Of a DNA stretch of 64,000 nt, positions 1-10,958 are shown in pieces; position 1 is the stretch's first letter, and every line of letters begins with the position of its first letter. Made by a program: the position numbers and the translations under genes. Source of the stretch: an uncultured Anaerolineae bacterium (GTDB lineage Bacteria > Chloroflexota > Anaerolineae > Promineifilales > Promineifilaceae); NCBI GenBank assembly GCA_905479495.1, contig CAJQMR010000007.1, positions 434,001-498,000 on the forward strand. Direction: 5' to 3'. The notes under the pieces were generated by a model, which was not told where the DNA came from, did no database searches, and was given only the letters and a program-made list of their open reading frames with translations.

Positions 1-90
1 ACGAATCAACAACGATTATTCGGGTGAATCCCGCACCCACGCCGACCCCAGGGCCGTAATCGGTAATCCGTAAACGGTAGTTGGTTTTTT

Positions 91-156
91 ACCGCAAAGG
101 ACGCAAAGCGCGCAAAGAAACATAAAAATCTTTGCGTTCTTAGCGTCCTTTGCGGT
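91..156. repeat. Imperfect inverted repeat ACCGCAAAGGACGCAAAG...CTTTGCG..GCGTCCTTTGCGGT
   Basis: 27-nt arms 91-117 and 130-156 are near-perfect reverse complements; intergenic, upstream of rarD. Confidence 0.8.
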
Positions 157-190
157 TTACAACTTTGTAATTTGGAAGGAAGCATCAATT

Positions 191-1084
191 ATGAACAAAG
201 GAATGTTATACGCCATTGCTACCTATAGCATGTGGGGTCTGTTCCCCCTTTATTGGAAACTGTTGCAGCATGTGCCCGCACTGGAGATTTTGAGCCACCG
301 CATGATGTGGTCTTTGCTGTTTGTGCTGCTTCTGTTAATTGTGCGGCGGCGCTGGGCCTGGTTGAAAACGGCCGTTCATACGCCGCGCACAATTTTGCTT
401 TTTGTTGCCTCCGCTGCACTGCTTTCTACGAACTGGTTTGTTTACATTTGGGGGGTCAACGCCGGTCACATCGTGGAAACCAGCCTGGGTTACTTCATCA
501 ATCCACTGGTGAGTGTGTTAATGGGCGTCATCTTTTTAGATGAACGGCTGCGGCGCTGGCAGTGGCTGGCCATTACGCTGGCGGCAGCGGGCGTTATTTA
601 CCTCACTGTTCGCTATGGTGCCTTGCCCTGGATTTCTCTGACGTTGGCAGGCTCCTTTGCCCTGTATGGTCTCATTCGCAAAACGGCCCCCTTGGGATCG
701 CTAGAAGGTTTGTCTTTGGAAACGGCGCTGATGTTTTTTCCGGCGCTGGGCTATCTGATTTATCTGGAGGCGACGGGAACGGCCGCTTTTGGCCATGTGA
801 ATGGGTTGACGACGCTGCTGCTGGGGTTTGCCGGGGTAGCAACGGCCGTACCGCTGCTCTTTTTTGCGGCTGGAGCGCGCCTTATCAAGCTGGCTACCAT
901 TGGGATTTTGCAATACATTGCGCCCACGCTGCAATTCCTCATCGGTGTGTTCATTTACCATGAATCGTTTACGATGGATCGGCTGGTGGGGTTTAGTTTG
1001 ATCTGGCTGGCCCTGGTTATTTACTCTGGGGAAAACATTCTCTTCAGCCGACGGCATCCCCGCTTGCATCCTGTAAGCGATTAG
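191..1084 (+). CDS. rarD: EamA/RarD-type permease
   Basis: 297 aa; RarD-like N-terminus (MWGLFPLYWKLLQHVPALEILSHRMMWSLLF), multiple TM segments. Confidence 0.88.
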   Translation: MNKGMLYAIATYSMWGLFPLYWKLLQHVPALEILSHRMMWSLLFVLLLLIVRRRWAWLKTAVHTPRTILLFVASAALLSTNWFVYIWGVNAGHIVETSLGYFINPLVSVLMGVIFLDERLRRWQWLAITLAAAGVIYLTVRYGALPWISLTLAGSFALYGLIRKTAPLGSLEGLSLETALMFFPALGYLIYLEATGTAAFGHVNGLTTLLLGFAGVATAVPLLFFAAGARLIKLATIGILQYIAPTLQFLIGVFIYHESFTMDRLVGFSLIWLALVIYSGENILFSRRHPRLHPVSD

Positions 1085-1114
1085 GGACTGGGGATTATTT
1101 TAATCTCCAGTCTC
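1084..1114. terminator. Bidirectional hairpin between convergent genes (GGGACTGGGGATTA/TAATCTCCAGTCTC)
   Basis: inverted repeat between rarD stop and the convergent patatin gene stop. Confidence 0.6.
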
Positions 1115-1117
1115 TTG

Positions 1118-1966
1118 TTAACGTTTGAGGATGGCTTTAAGGGCGGGGATAACTTTTTGCGCCGCAGCTGCGCCCAGTGCCATGTACTGTTCGCTTTTTT
1201 TGCGGGAGAAATTGAAGTAGCTGTGTCCAGAAATATCGGGCTGGATGAGGCAGTCTGCTTCCTTGAAGCCCCCACCAGATTGCCGTACCAGCGTTTGGAT
1301 GGCGGCAGAGCCAGCTCCCAGCGGTCCTAACCGGCGCGAGTAGTGGGGCACAAATAAATCCACACCAATGACAAAATCGGCTCCCATCTGGCGCACTGCA
1401 TCCACGGGCAAATTATCAGCCACACCGCCATCGCAGTAGCAGTGACCGTCCAGTTCTACCGGTGTCACAAACCCAGGCACAGAGCAGCTGGCGCGAACGG
1501 CCGTTGCTAAGCGCCCTTCACGCAGCACTACCTGTTCGCCCCGATCTAAATCTGTGACCACCGTGGCAAACGGAATGGCCAGATCGCGGATGTCTAGCTC
1601 TCCCAGCCAATTTTCCAGCAGGGTTTCGATTTTGGCGAAGCTAACCAACCCATAACGGGGCAAAGTTAGGCTGGCCACATTGCGCCAGCCGAGGTTGGCA
1701 GACAGCTCCCGCATGGCGGGCAGAGGCAAGCCTGCACAGTACGCAGCCCCTACCAGAGAACCAGCACTGACGCCCGCCACAAAGTCTATGGGGATGCCTT
1801 CCTGCTCCAGCACAGAAAGTACACCGACATGGACAGGGCCTCTGGCCACACCGCCGCTAAGGGCTAAACCTACTTGGATTCGGCCGTTTTTGTTTCGCAT
1901 AACTTCGTCTGGTGAGATTGGACCAATTTTGAGCGATTGTCTGTTAAAAGCACCGTATCTTCTCAA
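1118..1966 (-). CDS. Patatin-like phospholipase family protein (RssA-like)
   Basis: GGVARGPVHVGVL oxyanion region, GVSAG nucleophile motif, DGGVADNLP catalytic Asp motif. Confidence 0.88.
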   Translation of the reverse strand: MRRYGAFNRQSLKIGPISPDEVMRNKNGRIQVGLALSGGVARGPVHVGVLSVLEQEGIPIDFVAGVSAGSLVGAAYCAGLPLPAMRELSANLGWRNVASLTLPRYGLVSFAKIETLLENWLGELDIRDLAIPFATVVTDLDRGEQVVLREGRLATAVRASCSVPGFVTPVELDGHCYCDGGVADNLPVDAVRQMGADFVIGVDLFVPHYSRRLGPLGAGSAAIQTLVRQSGGGFKEADCLIQPDISGHSYFNFSRKKSEQYMALGAAAAQKVIPALKAILKR

Positions 1967-1992
1967 ATTGGTCCAATCTTTACATTTGGCGG

Positions 1993-3162
1993 CTAAAAAT
2001 CGACGGAACGGCCGTCGAAAGCATACTGAAACAACTTCTCAATTTCATCAAATTCAGGAATACGGCGAGACATGAGCGTGTTGGTATCAATCATTACATG
2101 CTCAATCAGCGTCTCCAGATGCTCCTCAAGGTCGGCCGCAGAAATACCTGCTGCTTGCAGTGAGGTGGGCAAGTTTAGCTGCTGTATCAGATTGCGGGTG
2201 GCATTCGCCAGGTTTTGGGCGGCGGCCATCTCATCGTCGGCTGCCTGGCCGACCATCGCAGCCAGATCGGCATAACGACCCACGCCTCCGTTGGCTACAA
2301 ATTCAATGGTGTAGGGCAGAAAGATGGCGGTGATACGGCCGTGTGGAATCGTCTTGAATAGGGCACCCGCGCTGTGCCCCAAGGCGTGGGCCAGCGCTAC
2401 CTGGCTGTTACCCAGCGTGATGCCTGCGATGGAAGCGGCATTGGCCATTTTCTCACGAGCTTCTTCGTCGTTAGGGCCATCAGCCACGGCGCGAGGCAGG
2501 TAAGTGAATACCATGCGCGCTGCTTGCAAGCAGAGGCCATCAGTAAAGTCGTTGGCCCAGCCGCAGCTATACGCCTCGATAGCGTGGCTAAGTACATCAA
2601 TGCCGGTGTCGGCGGTGATGAAGGCCGGCAGATTTTTGGTAAACACGGGGTCCACAATGGCGATGTCAGGTGTGGCTTCACGGGATCCGAGGGTGAGCTT
2701 GCGTTTTTCGGCCGTGTCGGTGAGTACAATGCCGTAGTTGGATTCGGAGCCAGTGCCCGCCGTGGTAGGAATGCAGATGAGCCGCGCCTTCTGGCGCAGT
2801 CCTAAATCTTCCATAGGGCTGATCGATTCTGGCTCGATGTCAGGCCGCTCATACAAGATCCACATTGCTTTGGCGGCGTCCATGCTAGAACCGCCCCCCA
2901 GCCCAATGATCCAATCTGGTTCGTAACTGAGCATTGCTTCTGCCCCGCGTTGGACTGTTTGCAGGGAAGGGTCTGGTTCCACTTCGGCAAAAATCTGGCT
3001 GTCGATGTTGGCGCTGGCCAATGCATTTTGTACCAAATCCGGGAAGCCCAGCTTGGCAATATTGGCATCGGTGACAATGAAGGCGCGCTTGCCGGGTAGC
3101 ATTTCCAGCTGGCTCAGGGCGTCTTCACCAAAGAAAAATTCGGGACATTTAAAGAACCACAT
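1993..3162 (-). CDS. Iron-containing alcohol dehydrogenase
   Basis: 389 aa; GGGSSMDAAKA, PTTAGTGSE, HALGHSAGALFKTIPHG motifs. Confidence 0.9.
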   Translation of the reverse strand: MWFFKCPEFFFGEDALSQLEMLPGKRAFIVTDANIAKLGFPDLVQNALASANIDSQIFAEVEPDPSLQTVQRGAEAMLSYEPDWIIGLGGGSSMDAAKAMWILYERPDIEPESISPMEDLGLRQKARLICIPTTAGTGSESNYGIVLTDTAEKRKLTLGSREATPDIAIVDPVFTKNLPAFITADTGIDVLSHAIEAYSCGWANDFTDGLCLQAARMVFTYLPRAVADGPNDEEAREKMANAASIAGITLGNSQVALAHALGHSAGALFKTIPHGRITAIFLPYTIEFVANGGVGRYADLAAMVGQAADDEMAAAQNLANATRNLIQQLNLPTSLQAAGISAADLEEHLETLIEHVMIDTNTLMSRRIPEFDEIEKLFQYAFDGRSVDF

Positions 3163-3194
3163 GGTTTACGGCCGTATCCTTTGCAACGCTAAAT

Positions 3195-3608
3195 TTATGC
3201 TTCTGGCCAGGCTGTATCCAGCTGGGCACAAGCTTCTACCAATTCAATCGCTGCTTTGGGTGCTTTCATCACCTTCATCATGGGGCCTTTGAGCTTCAGT
3301 CGGCGGGTAACCAATCCCTGAATTGGGTCGATTTTCTTTTCCAGGACGCCGCGCCAAACCTTGAGTGGGGCACTCAGCTCAAATACGGGCGATTTTTGGC
3401 TGTAGTCTTCTACTTTGAAGGCATCGCGGCATTGTCCATGCCACAAATCCATGTAGAGGTAGATGGTTTCCGGTACGCTTGGTCCTTCATCGATGACGAA
3501 GTAGAAATCACCCTCCCAATTTTTAGCCGCTTCCGCGTAGCCAGGGCTTTCGTTGAGGGCAGCCATGACGGCTTTGACCCATTCATCGGTTCCAAATTGA
3601 ATCCCCAT
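3195..3608 (-). CDS. SCP2 sterol-binding domain protein
   Basis: 137 aa; SCP2-like pattern, GRFKV-like central part and C-terminal LKGPMMKVMKAPKAAIELV. Confidence 0.65.
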   Translation of the reverse strand: MGIQFGTDEWVKAVMAALNESPGYAEAAKNWEGDFYFVIDEGPSVPETIYLYMDLWHGQCRDAFKVEDYSQKSPVFELSAPLKVWRGVLEKKIDPIQGLVTRRLKLKGPMMKVMKAPKAAIELVEACAQLDTAWPEA

Positions 3609-3689
3609 TTTAACCTCCAGGTACGTGTGGGTAGTGGTTTGCTTACAGTAAAACTTAAGAGCTTGTTTCGAGGGTAAAAGATAGCACAG

Positions 3690-5072
3690 CTACCTCTTTA
3701 TTGCCAGTGGGCCAGGCGGATTTGTCCTGCGTTTTTGGGGAGAATCTGGCTGTAATTTTGGAGATTCTTTTGCCGGGGAGGGGCTGAGCTGATGGAGGGT
3801 GGTCAGTAGACCCAGCAAGAACCAAAAAGCCACACCGGTCTTTGAACCTAGCGCCAGTACATCCCCTAAACCGTAAATGTGGAAGGCAATCAATCCTGCA
3901 AGCAGGCCCAAGGCATACGGCCGTAATTTGGCGTTGTGGCGGGCGGCTTGCCAGCCAAGCCCCAAAACCAGGCCAATGAGTGCCAGATAGATGATGAGGC
4001 CGGGGATTCCAATGTCTACGGCCGTGTGAAAGAAAATGTTGTGTGCATGGGCCACATCGTAACCTGGTTCAATAGCTAATGGGTAAAGACGGCGAACGAC
4101 ACGCCGGAAACTGCCTAGACCGACACCGGTAAAGGGGAAATCTTGAATAGCAACAATGGTCCAGCGCCATACTTCTTGTCGGAAACCGAGGGACCCCAGG
4201 GAGCCAACGGCCGTTTCCTGCGCTGGGTCTTGCCACAGAGAAATGAGTCGTTCAGGACCGATGAGTACCAGGCCAATGACGCCAACTAGTGTCAGCAGGC
4301 CAGCTAAGGCGAATAAATTGCGTTGTTTACGGCTTCCCTTTGCCACGGTAAATGCCCACAGAATGGTCAGGCAAAAAATGGCGGCCGCACCGCCCAGCCA
4401 ACCTGATCGTGACTGGGTAAGCAGTAAAGCCAGCGTGCCAAGCAGCGTTAGACCCAACCAGAGCCAGTTGAACCAATTCACTTTAGACCACTGCTGCCCA
4501 ATAAGAACTGACCAGAGCAAGGGAAAATAGAACAACAATGTTCCTGCAATTTGGTTGGGGTGAATCCCTTCGCTGGGCTGCCCTGGCACAGCAACGATCT
4601 GGTTGGGCAGACGATTGAGGATAGGTGTAAATGCCTCGATTTTATTAAGCCACGCGGCATTGAGGATGCCGAGTGAAACAAAGCCGAGCCCCAGCAGACC
4701 AAAAATAGCTAGAGCAATAAACCATGCTTTTGTTGTTTGTACCGTACGATTTAAATAGCGCCAGAGGAAAAGGCCAAACAGCACGCCCATCGCTTTGTCT
4801 AACGTCAGGTCTGGATCGGCCGTAATGAGAATGCTAACGCCTAGAACAAGGCCGAATAACAATAAGGGAATATCAAGTGGAGAAGGCGACTGTATTGGCC
4901 GCCATTTCAGCAGTACGGGCAAGGTTTCAATAAAAATCAGGCCGAACAGTGCCAGCAGCGTGCCTATAATGGTTTGGTTGGGAAACAATGAAAAGGGCAG
5001 GGCGACAGCTAAAATGAATCCTTCTAGCAGCCAGGTTTTATTGCCATAGGCCCAGACCCATTTAGTAGGCAC
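3690..5072 (-). CDS. O-antigen ligase/polymerase (Wzy/WaaL) family membrane protein
   Basis: 460 aa, many TM segments, conserved region GVGLGSFRRVVRRLYP..AHNIFFHTAVDIGIPGL. Confidence 0.85.
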   Translation of the reverse strand: MPTKWVWAYGNKTWLLEGFILAVALPFSLFPNQTIIGTLLALFGLIFIETLPVLLKWRPIQSPSPLDIPLLLFGLVLGVSILITADPDLTLDKAMGVLFGLFLWRYLNRTVQTTKAWFIALAIFGLLGLGFVSLGILNAAWLNKIEAFTPILNRLPNQIVAVPGQPSEGIHPNQIAGTLLFYFPLLWSVLIGQQWSKVNWFNWLWLGLTLLGTLALLLTQSRSGWLGGAAAIFCLTILWAFTVAKGSRKQRNLFALAGLLTLVGVIGLVLIGPERLISLWQDPAQETAVGSLGSLGFRQEVWRWTIVAIQDFPFTGVGLGSFRRVVRRLYPLAIEPGYDVAHAHNIFFHTAVDIGIPGLIIYLALIGLVLGLGWQAARHNAKLRPYALGLLAGLIAFHIYGLGDVLALGSKTGVAFWFLLGLLTTLHQLSPSPAKESPKLQPDSPQKRRTNPPGPLAIKR

Positions 5073-6471
5073 CCTTGCCTCGCAAGACGACCCAGGGGGT
5101 TTTCAGCAAGATGTAGATGTCCATCCAAATGGAGTAGTTTTGGACGTAATAGAGGTCATCTTCGGTGTGGAGGTGGAGCGGTTTGTCGGAACGGCCGTTC
5201 ACTTGCCACCAACCCGTCATGCCTTGCGGCACGGCAAACCGTTTGCGCTGCCACGGCTCGTATTGGTCCACCAACCAAGGCAGCTCGGGGCGGGGACCAA
5301 CCAGGCTCATATCGCCCAGCAGGACGTTAAACAGCTGCGGGAGTTCATCAAGGCTGGTGCGGCGCAAAAAGCGGCCAATGCGGGTGACACGGGGGTCGTC
5401 GGGACGTTTTTTAAAGAGAATACGGCCGTTTTGCGGGTTAATTTCTGTAATTTGATCCCGTTGAGAATCGGCATTGGGTACCATGGTGCGGAATTTGAAC
5501 ATTTTGAAGATACGGCCGTTTTCGCCGATGCGTTCTTGCCGAAAAATAACAGGGCCATGGGAATCTAATTTGACGAGCAGACCAATAATGACCAGTATGG
5601 GCGAGATAGTGAGGGTCATGATCCCGCCGACAATCAAATCAAAAAGCCGTTTCACCAGTCGCTGCACCTCATTCAAGGCTGGATCGCGCAGATTGATCAT
5701 GGGGATGCCCCCAAAATCATCGACGGAGGCGCGATACAGAGCCAGGCTGAAATAGTCTGGTACCACGCGAACGTGAACGGGTAAATCATGTAGAGTCATA
5801 GTGAGTTGATTGATTTGCCCATAGGCACGCTGTGGTAAAGCCACCACAACATCCTCGATATGATGTTTTTCAACTACAGCGCGTACATCGGCCACGCTCC
5901 CCAAAATGAGTAAGCTATTCTTCTTCTGTAGATTGTCATCCAGGTAACCTACCAAATTGAGGCCGGCCCAATGGTATTCTTGCATTAAATTGCCCACGCT
6001 GCGGCCTGTTTTACCCGCCCCTACTATGAGCACCCGGCGTTCCCGTGAGGGTTGATGCCAGAGGCGAAAGCTCATTCTTAACAGAACGCGCCAGCCAAGA
6101 ATAAATACCGTATTGATAAAGACGAATGAAGCAAAAAGCCAGCGGGAAAATTCACGGAAGCCCAAATACAAAATTCCTGCACAAATCATAGCTGCGACTG
6201 CTTCAGCAATAACGATGGTTTGTACTTCATCAGTAATTTTGTAAATGCGTTTGGGATCGTAAACAGAAGAAAGCAAGAAGGTTAGCACCCAGACAGAAGG
6301 GACAATAATGTATAGAGTTTGCGATAGGGTGAGCTGATTAACGGGAACGAGGTAGGGGAATTGGGGGAGAAACGGCCGTATGACCACCGCCAAATATAAT
6401 GCCAGTAAGGTTAGACAAGCATCCATACCTATGGAAAATATTGCAAAGTTAACGCTAAATCTTCGGAACAT
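5062..6471 (-). CDS. Undecaprenyl-phosphate sugar phosphotransferase (polyprenyl glycosylphosphotransferase)
   Basis: 469 aa; N-terminal TMs, Rossmann region, C-terminal [10 protein letters not shown]...FKMFKFRTM...[27 protein letters not shown]. Confidence 0.95.
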   Translation of the reverse strand: MFRRFSVNFAIFSIGMDACLTLLALYLAVVIRPFLPQFPYLVPVNQLTLSQTLYIIVPSVWVLTFLLSSVYDPKRIYKITDEVQTIVIAEAVAAMICAGILYLGFREFSRWLFASFVFINTVFILGWRVLLRMSFRLWHQPSRERRVLIVGAGKTGRSVGNLMQEYHWAGLNLVGYLDDNLQKKNSLLILGSVADVRAVVEKHHIEDVVVALPQRAYGQINQLTMTLHDLPVHVRVVPDYFSLALYRASVDDFGGIPMINLRDPALNEVQRLVKRLFDLIVGGIMTLTISPILVIIGLLVKLDSHGPVIFRQERIGENGRIFKMFKFRTMVPNADSQRDQITEINPQNGRILFKKRPDDPRVTRIGRFLRRTSLDELPQLFNVLLGDMSLVGPRPELPWLVDQYEPWQRKRFAVPQGMTGWWQVNGRSDKPLHLHTEDDLYYVQNYSIWMDIYILLKTPWVVLRGKGAY

Positions 6472-6676
6472 ACAACTAATTCTTTAATTAAACTAAATGA
6501 AATGTTTACTAGGCGACTGTTGTTAAGCAATCCAAATCCCTCAAATTATAGCGGGAATACACTTCCATGCAATGCGACTAGATCCGTGAAATTGGTTTAG
6601 CTTTATCGATAGTTAAGTTCATAGTTCAACATTTAGAGTTATTGCAAGTAAATGTAACCTGAGTTAGAAGATTATA

Positions 6677-7405
6677 TTACTTGATTGCCTCTACATATAT
6701 CGATTCGGGTTTATATTGGTTTCCGTATTCATCAGTATCAAGGGCATATTCATTCCAATTAGGGATTAAGCTCCTATTATATTTTTGAACACAAAACTCT
6801 TTATAACCAAGATCAGTTAATAATTTATGTAAATTAATTTTATCGTACATCCATTGATGTGTTTCTCCTCTTTTTCTAGCATCGCCTAAAACTATATTTT
6901 CAATGAATTTCCTAAAAGGTTTTTGTTGGCGTGTACCAAAAGATTCTTTTCGCACACATTGCTCAATTATTGCTGCTATATAAGAATCATGATTATTGGC
7001 TTCATTAGGATTGTTTTCACAAACAGTTATGTGTTCAATATAAGCTTTACATGCTTTTTGTAAATCAGGAACCACAATACGATGAATACCTCCTGGCTTT
7101 AATACTCGCTTTACTTCTTTTAAGAAACCCACGGCAATATCTCTGTCCAAATGTTCAAAGAGGTGAGAATGGTAAACTACATCTATAGAATTAGATTCAA
7201 ACGGAATTCCCTTTGCTAAATTGTGAACAAGGATATTGTCAGGCAGAGAATTAAACTTGGTTAACCGATCTTCGTTAAAAATAATGGGGGCGAAAAGCCA
7301 CAATACTCGATTATGTTTAATTCGTAAGTATATAGACCAATCTATATTAACTATTTCGGGCTTATTACTGGTTTTAGTACCACATCCTAAGTTTAATATT
7401 TTCAT
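6677..7405 (-). CDS. Class I SAM-dependent methyltransferase
   Basis: LNLGCGTK motif I, VYHSHLFEHLDRD, LKEVKRVLKPGGIHRIVVPDL. Confidence 0.88.
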   Translation of the reverse strand: MKILNLGCGTKTSNKPEIVNIDWSIYLRIKHNRVLWLFAPIIFNEDRLTKFNSLPDNILVHNLAKGIPFESNSIDVVYHSHLFEHLDRDIAVGFLKEVKRVLKPGGIHRIVVPDLQKACKAYIEHITVCENNPNEANNHDSYIAAIIEQCVRKESFGTRQQKPFRKFIENIVLGDARKRGETHQWMYDKINLHKLLTDLGYKEFCVQKYNRSLIPNWNEYALDTDEYGNQYKPESIYVEAIK

Positions 7406-7501
7406 TCTTTCTTTTTCCAGTTAGCGACATTTAAGTATTGGCATTCAACAACCATAATATATTCCCCATAAAATAAATATACCTAGATGGATTAACTAGG
7501 A

Positions 7502-8308
7502 TTATCCATAACGAAGTTCGTGGGTTGGTTCAACTGGCTGGGTGAAGCGATAATGATTATATTGTAAACGCTGTTGAAGTAACAACCAAAGGTAATGAGG
7601 GTTTCGCAAGAGATACCTTTTCCATAGGCGAGATGGCTCGTGTAAAAATCGGTAGAGCCACTCAAAGCCGTTTTTTTGCCAACCTGTTGGAGCTTGAGGA
7701 AGGGTTCCCGCATGAAAATCGAAAGCTGCGCCAACAGCTAACATGGGCATTGGGAGATGTAAGCGGTGTTCATAAACCCAAATTTCTTGTCTTGGACAAC
7801 CTAATCCAACAAGGATAAGCTTTGCTTCACTAGCTCGTATTGTTTTTATCATCTCAGCTTTTTCATAAGCTGAGATTTGCCGAAACTTTGAAGGCATCAT
7901 GCCAGCAATTTTTAGTTCTGGAAATTTAGATTGCAAATTTTCAGAAAGTTTTCCTAAAACGCTCAACTTGCTTCCAAAAAGAAAAATAGGCAGACTTTCT
8001 AGAGCTGCATGTTGACATACACGGAGTGTTAGCTCTGGACCATATACTCGGTCGGTAAGTGTAGTATGATGTAAGAAATTCAGTCCCCAGCGTACCGGCT
8101 GCCCATCTGGCACGACCAAATCAAGATTGTTTAAGCGATAAAGATGTACAGGATCTAGAACACCTGTCATTACGCCATGGACAGCAAGGGCAGAAACGGT
8201 AAAGGGTTGTCCTTGTTTTGCAGCTGAAATAATCTTAAAAACGGCCGTTTCGTAATCAACAGCGTCTATATGAACACCAAGCAGATTGTGTTTTCCTTTA
8301 TCTATCAT
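7502..8308 (-). CDS. WecB/TagA/CpsF family glycosyltransferase
   Basis: LDLVVPDGQPVRWGLNFL, LVGLGCPRQEIWVYEHR, VGAAFDFHAGTLPQAPTGWQKNGFEWLYRFLHEPSRLWKRYL. Confidence 0.93.
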   Translation of the reverse strand: MIDKGKHNLLGVHIDAVDYETAVFKIISAAKQGQPFTVSALAVHGVMTGVLDPVHLYRLNNLDLVVPDGQPVRWGLNFLHHTTLTDRVYGPELTLRVCQHAALESLPIFLFGSKLSVLGKLSENLQSKFPELKIAGMMPSKFRQISAYEKAEMIKTIRASEAKLILVGLGCPRQEIWVYEHRLHLPMPMLAVGAAFDFHAGTLPQAPTGWQKNGFEWLYRFLHEPSRLWKRYLLRNPHYLWLLLQQRLQYNHYRFTQPVEPTHELRYG

Positions 8309-8326
8309 AATTTGAATAGCTGAGCA

Positions 8327-9412
8327 TCAAATAGCAACTATCTCATTTGTTGACCATTTATCTAGATTTGTCTCGTAAATTTCTTCAAGAATGTTAGAAA
8401 CATTATATGTCAATTGCCAATGAGGAAAATGGCTTTGGAATTTGCTATTATCACTGATCCACCACATATGGTCACCAGTGCGATTGGTTTCTGAATAGTT
8501 CCAAATCAATTCGTTGCCGGTGATAGTTTGACAAAGCTCAATTGCTTCAGTCATAGAGCAATTACTGTAACGACCACCACCGATATTGTAAACTTCTCCT
8601 ATTCTAGGAGTTTTAAAAAATTCATAAAATGCATTAATGAGGTCATTGCTATGTATATTATCTCTTACTTGCTTCCCCTTGTAGCCAAAAATAGTATAAG
8701 GAGTTTGGGTAGTGGCACATTTCATTAAATAAGCTAAAAACCCATGTAGCTGAGCACCTGAATGATTAGGACCTGTTAAACAACCACCGCGAAAACAAGC
8801 TGTGAACATGCCAAAATAACGACCATATTCCTGTACGAGTACGTCAGCTCCTACCTTTGACGCTCCAAATAAACTGTGCAATGTTTGGTCAATAGACATA
8901 TCCTCACGGATACCATTGTAATAGGTATGACTTGGTTCGATTTCCCAACGCGAATCCATTTCGATGAAGGGTAACCGATTAGGCGTATCCCCGTATACTT
9001 TATTTGTAGATGTAAAAATAAAAGGAGCAGTTGGCGCAAATCGCCGTGTAGCTTCCAGAAGATTTAGTGTACCGTGTGCATTAATTGTAAAATCTGTATG
9101 TGGATCTTTGGCAGCCCAATCATGGGAGGGTTGTGCGGCGGCATGGATAACTAATTTTATCTGGTTGCCATACTCCTTAAATAAACGTTCAATTGCCTGT
9201 TGATCACGGATATCAATATTATTATGCATATATTTGGTGCGAAGGTTCTGGATTAATCTTTTCCGATTCCATTCAGTAGACGCCTCTTTTCCAAAAAAGT
9301 AGCTGCGCATGTCGTTGTCAATGCCAACAACATCAAAACCTAGCTCTGCAAAAAAAGAGCTTGCTTCAGATCCAATCAAACCGGCAGAACCAGTAACTAT
9401 AATAACGGCCAT
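8327..9412 (-). CDS. NAD-dependent epimerase/dehydratase (extended SDR)
   Basis: [13 protein letters not shown] Rossmann motif, sugar-nucleotide SDR features; ATG at 9412 preferred over the upstream ORF start. Confidence 0.85.
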   Translation of the reverse strand: MAVIIVTGSAGLIGSEASSFFAELGFDVVGIDNDMRSYFFGKEASTEWNRKRLIQNLRTKYMHNNIDIRDQQAIERLFKEYGNQIKLVIHAAAQPSHDWAAKDPHTDFTINAHGTLNLLEATRRFAPTAPFIFTSTNKVYGDTPNRLPFIEMDSRWEIEPSHTYYNGIREDMSIDQTLHSLFGASKVGADVLVQEYGRYFGMFTACFRGGCLTGPNHSGAQLHGFLAYLMKCATTQTPYTIFGYKGKQVRDNIHSNDLINAFYEFFKTPRIGEVYNIGGGRYSNCSMTEAIELCQTITGNELIWNYSETNRTGDHMWWISDNSKFQSHFPHWQLTYNVSNILEEIYETNLDKWSTNEIVAI

Positions 9413-9498
9413 AAGATTATTTTCTCCAATTTTAGATGCAAGGATCATATTCAACGCAACGGGTATTGCCAAAGTTCTAATTTAGGACATAGACTCTG

Positions 9499-10941
9499 TT
9501 AATCTAAGTATCCAAGCGCGCGCAAATGTTCACGTGTAGCATCATCAATTTCTGGATTGTATTGATCAGCTTCTAACAGCAATGCTTGTTCTTTGCAGGC
9601 TGTTTTCCATGATTCAATAATGTGTCGCAGTTTTTGACTTTGCTCGGGTAATTTTTGGGCAAGATTATGAATTTCCTCAGGATCTTTAATGAGATCGTAA
9701 AGTTCTTCCTCATCTCCCCTCATTTGTCTATTGAAGTAAAATTTAGGGTTTTTTGCAATAGCAAATAACAAAGGCCACAATTTGCCACTTGAAAACAATG
9801 ATCTCAATCGTTTAAAAAACTGTTGTTTTTCTACATAAATATATTTCCATTTTAAGGAAAGGACTGAATATAATGCATTATTGTAATGGGTAGCTTGAGT
9901 TTCCGTAAAAACCATCTCATGGGTGCCAGCACCCTCTGAATTCTCGAAATGTAATAAACTTTCCCCATGGAAAGAGGCAGTATCAAATGAAATATCGGCA
10001 AGCTCTAATATTGTGGGAACTATGTCTAATAAGCTTACAAGTCCATGGAAATGGCTGCCTGCATTCTGTTGCTTTGGCAATTTTATGAGTAGAGGTACAC
10101 GAATGATCTCATTATAGGGTAGATGCCCATGAAGCATTTGCCCATGATCGCCAAATGCTTCTCCGTGATCACCGAGCAGTAAAATTGCTGTATCTTGATA
10201 TAGGTTATGTTTTTTGAGATATTGTAGGAGTTTTCCGAATGTGTGGTCGGTATATTGAATTTCGCCGTCGTAAAGGTTTACTAAATGGGCAATATCGGCG
10301 GCTGACTTGGCTTGCTTTGCAAGTTCCCGGGTACCGTCCATTGGCCCACTATATGTTGGTGACACAAATGAATTCCACCCCTTAGGGGGTAAATATGGAT
10401 CATGTGGATCTAAAATCCACATGAAGGCAAATACGTTGTTGCTTTGCTTCTGGTTTTCGATCCAGGTGAAGAAATAATCATTGACATCTTCAGCAAGCGG
10501 GAATACCACTTTCCCTTGTTGTTCCAGGTGCAACTTTTCTGATACAACATTTGCTAACGGCCGTTTAGCCAATAAAGCTGGTTCCTTAAATAAGTCAATA
10601 AATGTATCAAATCCACGAGCATAACCTAACGAAGAAGAAACATTGCCGATTGCAGAGATGCCTAACGTTTCATAATTATGCTTTTGCAATATTTCTGGTA
10701 ATACGGTCAATTGATTCTTTATGCCATCATTACGAGTACGAACACCATGTGAAGGCGGATACAGGCCTGAGAGAATGGATGCTGATACTGGCTTTGTCCA
10801 TGTTGATGGTGAATAAGCATTATGGAAAACCATACAATCTTGAGCAAACTCATCAATATTAGGAGAAGTCTTCCGTTCATATCCATAAAGGGACAAATGA
10901 TCTGATCGCAAAGAATCTATAACATATGTAATAAAAATCAT
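9499..10941 (-). CDS. Sulfatase-fold (alkaline phosphatase superfamily) hydrolase lacking the CXPXR sulfatase signature
   Basis: 480 aa; DSLRSDHLSLYGY, SPSTWTKPVSASILSGLYPPSHGV, LLGDHGEAFGDHG. Confidence 0.85.
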   Translation of the reverse strand: MIFITYVIDSLRSDHLSLYGYERKTSPNIDEFAQDCMVFHNAYSPSTWTKPVSASILSGLYPPSHGVRTRNDGIKNQLTVLPEILQKHNYETLGISAIGNVSSSLGYARGFDTFIDLFKEPALLAKRPLANVVSEKLHLEQQGKVVFPLAEDVNDYFFTWIENQKQSNNVFAFMWILDPHDPYLPPKGWNSFVSPTYSGPMDGTRELAKQAKSAADIAHLVNLYDGEIQYTDHTFGKLLQYLKKHNLYQDTAILLLGDHGEAFGDHGQMLHGHLPYNEIIRVPLLIKLPKQQNAGSHFHGLVSLLDIVPTILELADISFDTASFHGESLLHFENSEGAGTHEMVFTETQATHYNNALYSVLSLKWKYIYVEKQQFFKRLRSLFSSGKLWPLLFAIAKNPKFYFNRQMRGDEEELYDLIKDPEEIHNLAQKLPEQSQKLRHIIESWKTACKEQALLLEADQYNPEIDDATREHLRALGYLD

Positions 10942-10958
10942 TAATAAATGGCCTTGGC

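Noticed and set aside
9499-10941. Interpreting this protein as a carbohydrate sulfatase partner of the SQ pathway
   Set aside because: Lacks the C/S-x-P-x-R formylglycine motif.
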